NCBI GenBank assembly: GCA_016180765.1
Contig: JACPAP010000282.1
Location: 1-12,442, forward strand
Direction of reading: 5' to 3'
DNA length: 12,442 nt
Source: Gemmatimonadota bacterium
GTDB lineage: Bacteria > Gemmatimonadota > Gemmatimonadetes > Gemmatimonadales > GWC2-71-9
The notes beneath the pieces were generated by a model. That model had not been told where the DNA came from, did not search any database, and was given only the letters and a program-made list of their open reading frames with translations. The position numbers and the translations under genes are program-made. Positions 8,991 to 12,442 of the stretch are shown here, in pieces. Position 1 is the stretch's first letter; every line of letters begins with the position of its first letter.

Positions 8991-9041
8991 CCACCAGATC
9001 GTTGGTGTGAACCCGGGTACCTGGACGAGGGAGCGATCTAA

Positions 9042-9227
9042 GTGGCAAAGAAGTCGCTGATCGAGAAGCAGAAACGGACGCCCAAGTTCGCGGTGCGGAA
9101 GTACCACCGCTGCCAGCGCTGCGGGCGCTCGCGGGCGTATCTCCGGAAGTTCGGTCTGTGCCGCATCTGCTTCCGCGAACTCGCGCTCAAGGGGGAAATC
9201 CCCGGGGTGCGCAAGGCCAGTTGGTGA
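9042..9227 (+). CDS. rpsN: Small-subunit ribosomal protein S14, zinc-binding type (uS14)
   Basis: S14 sits in the 30S head near S3 and S10 and is needed for late assembly. The 61-residue length and four cysteines (Cys24, Cys27, Cys40, Cys43 in RCQRCG and LCRICF) mark the short, zinc-binding form rather than the longer cysteine-free form of E. coli. The C-terminus is the conserved RELALKGEIPGVRKASW. The start is GTG at 9042, with GAGGGAG at 9027-9033 (8-nt spacing). It stands after the 214-bp repeat gap, so it has its own strong ribosome binding site rather than depending on coupling to rplE. Confidence 0.97.
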   Translation: MAKKSLIEKQKRTPKFAVRKYHRCQRCGRSRAYLRKFGLCRICFRELALKGEIPGVRKASW

Positions 9228-9246
9228 AAGGACGTCGCCGGACATT

Positions 9247-9642
9247 ATGAGCATGACTGACCCGGTCTCCGACATGCTGACCCGGATCCGCAATGCCTGT
9301 CTCGCCGGGCATCGGCGGGTCGACATGCCGGTCTCCAAGCTCAAGAGCGAGATCGCGCGCCTGCTGCGCGACCATCACTTCATCCAGGACTACAAGGTCC
9401 TGGACGACGGCCAGCACGGCCTGCTGCGGGTGTACCTCCGGTATCATGGGGATCTGCCGGTGATCCGGGAGATGCACCGGGTTTCCAAGCCGGGCTTGCG
9501 GCGCTACGTGAAGGTCCGCGAGATCCCGCGCGTGAAGAACGGCTTGGGCATGGCGATTCTGTCCACGCCGCGGGGGCTGATGTCGGACCGGGAGGCGCGC
9601 CGCCAGCGATTGGGCGGCGAGCTGGTCGCGGTGGTGTGGTGA
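9247..9642 (+). CDS. rpsH: Small-subunit ribosomal protein S8 (uS8)
   Basis: S8 binds the central domain of 16S rRNA and, in E. coli, also represses the spc operon mRNA by binding near rplE. The 131-residue protein has the conserved N-terminus MSMTDPVSDMLTRIRNA and the C-terminal signature GLGMAILSTPRGLMSDREAR ending ELVAVVW. Two ATG codons (9247 and 9253) are possible; the first gives the same MSM start as E. coli S8 and is preferred, although the AAAGGA site (9227-9232) is rather far upstream. No S8-like target site in the rplE region could be recognised by eye. Confidence 0.97.
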   Translation: MSMTDPVSDMLTRIRNACLAGHRRVDMPVSKLKSEIARLLRDHHFIQDYKVLDDGQHGLLRVYLRYHGDLPVIREMHRVSKPGLRRYVKVREIPRVKNGLGMAILSTPRGLMSDREARRQRLGGELVAVVW

Positions 9643-9651
9643 GGAGGGGCC

Positions 9652-10203
9652 GTGTCACGCATCGGTAAGCGTCCCGTTCCCATTCCGGCCGGCGTCGCGG
9701 TGAGCGTCGCGGGCCGAGAAGTCACGGTGAAGGGTCCCAAAGGGGAGCTCAAGCGGCTGGTCCACGCGGAGATGGCCGTGGCCGCGGACGGCAACCAGGT
9801 GACCGTGGGGCGGCCGTCGGAGGAGACCCGGCACAAGGCGCTGCACGGGCTCACCCGCACCCTGATCCGCAACATGATTCAGGGCGTGAGCCAGGGCTAC
9901 AGCAAGACGTTGGAGATCCACGGCGTGGGCTACAAGGCGGAGCCCCAGGCCGGCGGACTCAAGCTGACGGTCGGGTTTTCACATCCGGTGGACGTCCGGG
10001 CCCCGGCCGGCATCAGGTTCACAGTGGACGGAAACACCGTGATCCGGGTGGACGGGGTGGACAAGGAACTGGTCGGTCAGGTCGCCGCCGAGCTGCGCAG
10101 GGTGCGCCCGCCGGAGCCGTATCAGGGCAAGGGGATTCGCTACCAGGGCGAGCATGTGCGGCGGAAAGCCGGGAAGACCGGAGCGACGGCGGCCAAGGCA
10201 TGA
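9652..10203 (+). CDS. rplF: Large-subunit ribosomal protein L6 (uL6)
   Basis: L6 lies near the sarcin-ricin loop and the GTPase centre of the 50S subunit, where EF-G and EF-Tu act. The 183-residue protein contains two duplicated domains, starting SRIGKRPVPIPAGV with VTVKGPKGELKR, and the family signature PPEPYQGKGIRYQGEHVRRK near the C-terminus. The last residues (TGATAAKA) are slightly longer than usual. The start is GTG at 9652, preceded by GAGGAGGGG (9641-9649) just after the rpsH stop. The TGA overlaps the rplR ATG by four bases. Confidence 0.97.
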   Translation: MSRIGKRPVPIPAGVAVSVAGREVTVKGPKGELKRLVHAEMAVAADGNQVTVGRPSEETRHKALHGLTRTLIRNMIQGVSQGYSKTLEIHGVGYKAEPQAGGLKLTVGFSHPVDVRAPAGIRFTVDGNTVIRVDGVDKELVGQVAAELRRVRPPEPYQGKGIRYQGEHVRRKAGKTGATAAKA

Positions 10204-10571
10204 GAGCGATCCATAAGCCCAGGACTCGGACGGAGCGGCGGTATCGCCGGCATCTCCGGGTGCGACAGAAGGTGGCCGGGACGGCGGAGCGTCCTCGGCT
10301 GGTGGTGTTCCGCTCGCTCAAGCACGTCTACGCCCAGCTGGTGGACGACGATCAGGGCAAGACGCTGGCGGCGGTGAGCGACCGGACCAAGGAGCTGGTG
10401 CGGGAGAAGCCCGGCAAGGTGGGCGCCGCGCTGGCGGTGGGGAAATTGCTGGCCCAGCGGGGCAAGGCCCTGGGGGTCAAGAAGGTGGTCTTCGATCGGG
10501 CCGGGTACCTGTATCACGGGCGCGTTCGCGCGGTCGCCGACGGCGCGCGCGAAGGCGGCCTGGAGTTCTGA
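10200..10571 (+). CDS. rplR: Large-subunit ribosomal protein L18 (uL18)
   Basis: L18 binds 5S rRNA and with L5 forms the central protuberance. The 123-residue length is normal. The basic N-terminus (RTRTERRYRRHLRVRQKV) is followed by the conserved RPRLVVFRSLKHVYAQLVDD and the C-terminal VVFDRAGYLYHGRVRAVAD and GLEF. The ATG overlaps the rplF stop (ATGA), and AAGG lies only one base upstream, so translation is probably coupled to rplF. The rpsE ATG follows one base after its stop. Confidence 0.97.
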   Translation: MRAIHKPRTRTERRYRRHLRVRQKVAGTAERPRLVVFRSLKHVYAQLVDDDQGKTLAAVSDRTKELVREKPGKVGAALAVGKLLAQRGKALGVKKVVFDRAGYLYHGRVRAVADGAREGGLEF

Positions 10572-10572
10572 C

Positions 10573-11220
10573 ATGGCGGACGACGCGCAGCAGCAACCAC
10601 AGCAGCAACCACAGCAGCAACCTCACCCACCGCAGGGGCAACCGCACCACGGGCGGCAGCGGGGGCCGCGCCGGGAACGCCGCGACCGCGACCGGGATCG
10701 TGAGCGCGAGTCCGAGTTCGTCGAGAACGTGATCGGGATCAATCGCGTGGCCAAGGTCGTAAAGGGGGGCCGGCGGTTCTCGTTCAGTGCCCTGGCGGCC
10801 GTGGGCGACGGCAACGGCAAGGTTGGCGTTGCTACGGGCAAGGCGAACGAGGTGTCCGAAGCGGTCCGCAAGGCGGTGGAAGCGGCCCGGCGGTCCATGG
10901 TGGCGATCCCGCGCGAGGGCACCACCATCCCGCACGACGTGGTGGGCTCGCACGGGGCCGGGAAGGTTCTGCTCAAGCCCGCCAGCTCAGGCACCGGGGT
11001 GATCGCCGGCGGACCGGTACGGGCGGTGCTGGAATGCGCCGGCGTGAGCGACATCCTCACCAAGTCCCTGGGCTCCACCAATCCGCACAACATGGTGTGG
11101 GCCACCATGGACGCACTGCGGCGGCTCCGGACGGCCGAGCAGGTGGCGCAGGAGCGCGAGGTGGAGGTCAGCGAGCTGGGGTACCGCTCGCGGCAGCGGC
11201 AGGAGAAGGCGCGTGCCTAA
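10573..11220 (+). CDS. rpsE: Small-subunit ribosomal protein S5 (uS5) with Gln/Pro-repeat N-terminus
   Basis: S5 contributes to decoding fidelity and mRNA unwinding at the 30S entry channel. The double-stranded-RNA-binding core begins at about residue 50 (FVENVIGINRVAKVVKGGRR) and continues with SALAAVGDGNGKVGVATGKA and GTGVIAGGPVRAVLECAGV and GSTNPHNMV. At 215 residues it exceeds the usual 165-175. The excess is an N-terminal segment with three QQQP repeats (residues 6-17), a His/Pro/Gly stretch, then Arg/Asp/Glu-rich RRERRDRDRDRERESE. GGAG at 10562-10565 lies 7 nt before the ATG and supports the long form. The last codons overlap the rpmD start by 8 nt. Confidence 0.97.
   Translation: MADDAQQQPQQQPQQQPHPPQGQPHHGRQRGPRRERRDRDRDRERESEFVENVIGINRVAKVVKGGRRFSFSALAAVGDGNGKVGVATGKANEVSEAVRKAVEAARRSMVAIPREGTTIPHDVVGSHGAGKVLLKPASSGTGVIAGGPVRAVLECAGVSDILTKSLGSTNPHNMVWATMDALRRLRTAEQVAQEREVEVSELGYRSRQRQEKARA
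10588..10623 (+). repeat. Three 12-bp tandem repeats at the start of rpsE
   Basis: The unit CAGCAGCAACCA occurs at 10588-10599 and 10600-10611, and with one final change (T for A) at 10612-10623. It encodes QQQP three times. Because the unit is a multiple of three, copy-number change by slippage would keep the frame. Confidence 0.95.
11201..11209 (+). promoter_or_regulatory. Ribosome binding site of rpmD within rpsE
   Basis: AGGAGAAGG lies in the last codons of rpsE, 3 nt before GTG at 11213 (7 nt counted from AGGAG). It supports the long rpmD product over a later in-frame GTG (about 11366) that lacks such a site. Confidence 0.8.
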
Positions 11221-11536
11221 GAAAAAGGCGGGAGAGGCGGCAGAAGCGGCAGGGGCGGCAGAGAAGAAAGCGCCGGCTCGCAAGCGCAGCGCTGCGGCCA
11301 AGAAAGGTGCCAAGGAGAAGCCCGCGACCACCGGGGCTCAGACAGCCGCAAGTGGACGGCTGCGCGTGAAGCAGGTCCGCTCCGGGATCGGCCACGCGGC
11401 CACCTACCGGCAGACCCTGCGAGCGCTGGGATTGAAATACCACCAGGATGAGGTGGTGCTGCGGGACCATCCCGCGGTGCGGGGCATGCTGCGCAAGGTG
11501 CGGAACTTCGTCAGCGTGCACCCGGTGGAGGGTTGA
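11213..11536 (+). CDS. rpmD: Large-subunit ribosomal protein L30 (uL30) with basic N-terminal extension
   Basis: L30 is a small 50S protein of the solvent side. The L30 core begins at about residue 48 (GRLRVKQVRSGIGHAATYRQ) and continues TLRALGLKYHQDEVVLRDHP and AVRGMLRKVRNFVSVHPVE, about 60 residues as usual. In front of it is a 47-residue Lys/Ala-rich segment (KKKAGEAAEAAGAAEKKAPA, then KRSAAAKKGAKEK) of low complexity. The GTG at 11213 has a strong AGGAGAAGG site at 11201-11209, so the extension is probably translated. A later in-frame GTG (about 11366) would give a near-minimal L30 but has no clear site. It overlaps rpsE by 8 nt and rplO by 1 nt (TGATG). Confidence 0.92.
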   Translation: MPKKKAGEAAEAAGAAEKKAPARKRSAAAKKGAKEKPATTGAQTAASGRLRVKQVRSGIGHAATYRQTLRALGLKYHQDEVVLRDHPAVRGMLRKVRNFVSVHPVEG

Positions 11537-11988
11537 TGGCTCTGGCACCCACGATCGGTTTGAACAACCTCCCGCGCCCCAAGGGCTCGGCGACGACGCC
11601 GAAGCGCAAGGGTCGCGGGCCGGGCTCCGGCCTGGGGAAGACGGCGGGACGCGGACACAAGGGCCAACGGGCCCGCAAGTCGGGCAACGTGCGTCCCGGC
11701 TTCGAGGGCGGCCAGATGCCTCTGATCCGGCGGGTCCCCAAGCGCGGCTTCACCAATCCCTTCCGGACGTCCGCGCAGGTGGTCAATCTGCGGGAGCTGG
11801 CCGAGCTGTCCTCCGAAGAGGTGACGCCGGCTACGCTGGTGGCCGCGGGGCTGGTGAGTCGGGCGGACGACCCGGTCAAGCTCCTTGGGGTCGGCGACGT
11901 GACCCGCGCCTACGTGGTCAAGGGCTGCGCCGCGTCGGCGGGAGCGCGGCTGAAGATCGAGCAGGCGGGCGGCCGTTTCGAGGGGTGA
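11536..11988 (+). CDS. rplO: Large-subunit ribosomal protein L15 (uL15)
   Basis: L15 is a late 50S assembly protein that binds 23S rRNA through a glycine-rich extended N-terminus. The 150-residue protein shows LNNLPRPKGSATTPKRKGRG, GSGLGKTAGRGHKGQRARKS and GFEGGQMPLIRRVPKRGFTN, then the globular C-terminal domain (RAYVVKGCAASAGARLKIE). I take ATG 11536 as the start; TTG 11533 would only add one residue. The ATG shares a base with the rpmD stop. The C-terminus is complete, and secY begins 7 nt later. Confidence 0.97.
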   Translation: MALAPTIGLNNLPRPKGSATTPKRKGRGPGSGLGKTAGRGHKGQRARKSGNVRPGFEGGQMPLIRRVPKRGFTNPFRTSAQVVNLRELAELSSEEVTPATLVAAGLVSRADDPVKLLGVGDVTRAYVVKGCAASAGARLKIEQAGGRFEG

Positions 11989-11995
11989 GCCGGGG

Positions 11996-12442
11996 ATGAC
12001 CGCACCACGCATACCCAATCTATTCGCGGTACCGGAACTCAAAGAGAAGATTCTGTTCACGCTCCTCTGCCTGGTGGTGTACCGGGCGGGAGCGCACATC
12101 GCCAGGCCGGGCGTCAACGTCCAGGTGTTGAGCGACTTCGTGCGGAATCAGGGGGCGCAGACCCTGTTCGGCGTGTACGACATGTTCGTGGGCGGGGGAC
12201 TGTCCCGCGCCACGGTGCTGGCGCTGGGCATCGTGCCGTACATCTCGGCGTCCATCATTTTCCAGCTGGCGGGCGCCGTCTTCCCCTACGTGGACAAGCT
12301 CCAAAAAGAGGAAGAGGGCCGCAAGCGCATCACCCAGTGGACCCGCTACACCACCATCGTGCTGGCGGCGTTCCAGGCCTACGGGTTCGGCATGTTCACG
12401 GGGTCGCTCCAGGGGGCGGTGGCGCAGCCGGGGATGGGCTTC
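11996..12442 (+). CDS. secY: Preprotein translocase subunit SecY, N-terminal part (3' end outside window)
   Basis: SecY is the membrane channel of the Sec translocon. The 149 codons present, starting from ATG at 11996, include the cytosolic start (FAVPELKEKILFT), a first membrane segment at about residues 18-37, the plug region (about 55-72, LFGVYDMFVGGGLSRA), a second membrane segment with GIVPYISASIIFQL (79-92), the cytosolic loop QKEEEGRKRITQWTRY (103-118) and the start of a third segment. These are hallmark SecY sequences. No stop occurs before the window ends. The start follows rplO by 7 nt with only a weak GGGG site. Codons 2-20 are unusually rich in A/T-ending codons (9 of 19, against 7 of the next 129). 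Confidence 0.97.
   Translation, partial: MTAPRIPNLFAVPELKEKILFTLLCLVVYRAGAHIARPGVNVQVLSDFVRNQGAQTLFGVYDMFVGGGLSRATVLALGIVPYISASIIFQLAGAVFPYVDKLQKEEEGRKRITQWTRYTTIVLAAFQAYGFGMFTGSLQGAVAQPGMGF

Noticed and set aside
11366..11536. Short rpmD starting at an internal GTG
   Set aside because: It would give a near-minimal L30 but cuts into the first conserved strand and lacks a ribosome binding site, while GTG 11213 has a strong one.

Overview
The window is a contiguous stretch of the bacterial str-S10-spc translation supercluster, all on the + strand: the 3' part of fusA, then tuf, then the complete S10 block (rpsJ, rplC, rplD, rplW, rplB, rpsS, rplV, rpsC, rplP, rpmC, rpsQ) and the complete spc block (rplN, rplX, rplE, rpsN, rpsH, rplF, rplR, rpsE, rpmD, rplO), ending inside secY. 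Gene order is canonical and no gene is missing. DNA is GC-rich (about two thirds G+C by eye) with strong G/C preference at third codon positions. Six genes (rpsC, rpmC, rplN, rpsN, rplF, rpmD) start with GTG.

The organism is a high-GC bacterium. EF-Tu carries an unusual switch I segment (SESQGRRDATKILTI in place of the usual EEKARGITI-type motif), which I recall from Gemmatimonadota. That group, or an uncultivated relative, is the best guess from memory; I could not check it.

Layout: positions 1-834 are the EF-G C-terminal half and 867-2066 are EF-Tu. A 96-bp gap (2067-2162) holds a palindromic TGAGACG-type repeat. Positions 2163-7286 are the S10 block. Positions 7300-8827 carry L14, L24 and L5. 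A 214-bp gap (8828-9041) holds a large inverted repeat built on a GCAGAG core. Positions 9042-11988 carry S14 to L15, and 11996 to the window end is SecY. All other gaps are 32 nt or less, and many stop/start codons overlap (TGATG, TAATG, ATGA, and two 8-nt overlaps), pointing to one co-transcribed, translationally coupled unit.

Together the genes encode both main elongation GTPases, much of the ribosome core (peptidyl transferase support proteins L2, L3, L4; tunnel proteins L4, L22, L23; decoding-side proteins S3, S5; head proteins S10, S14, S19) and the SecY channel.

I see no new multi-gene system. The points worth a second look are finer scale: a perfect 24-bp in-frame tandem duplication in EF-G beside the tip of domain IV, the altered EF-Tu switch I, two different palindromic intergenic repeats filling the only two sizeable gaps, low-complexity tails on several ribosomal proteins, and an A/T-ending codon cluster at the start of secY.
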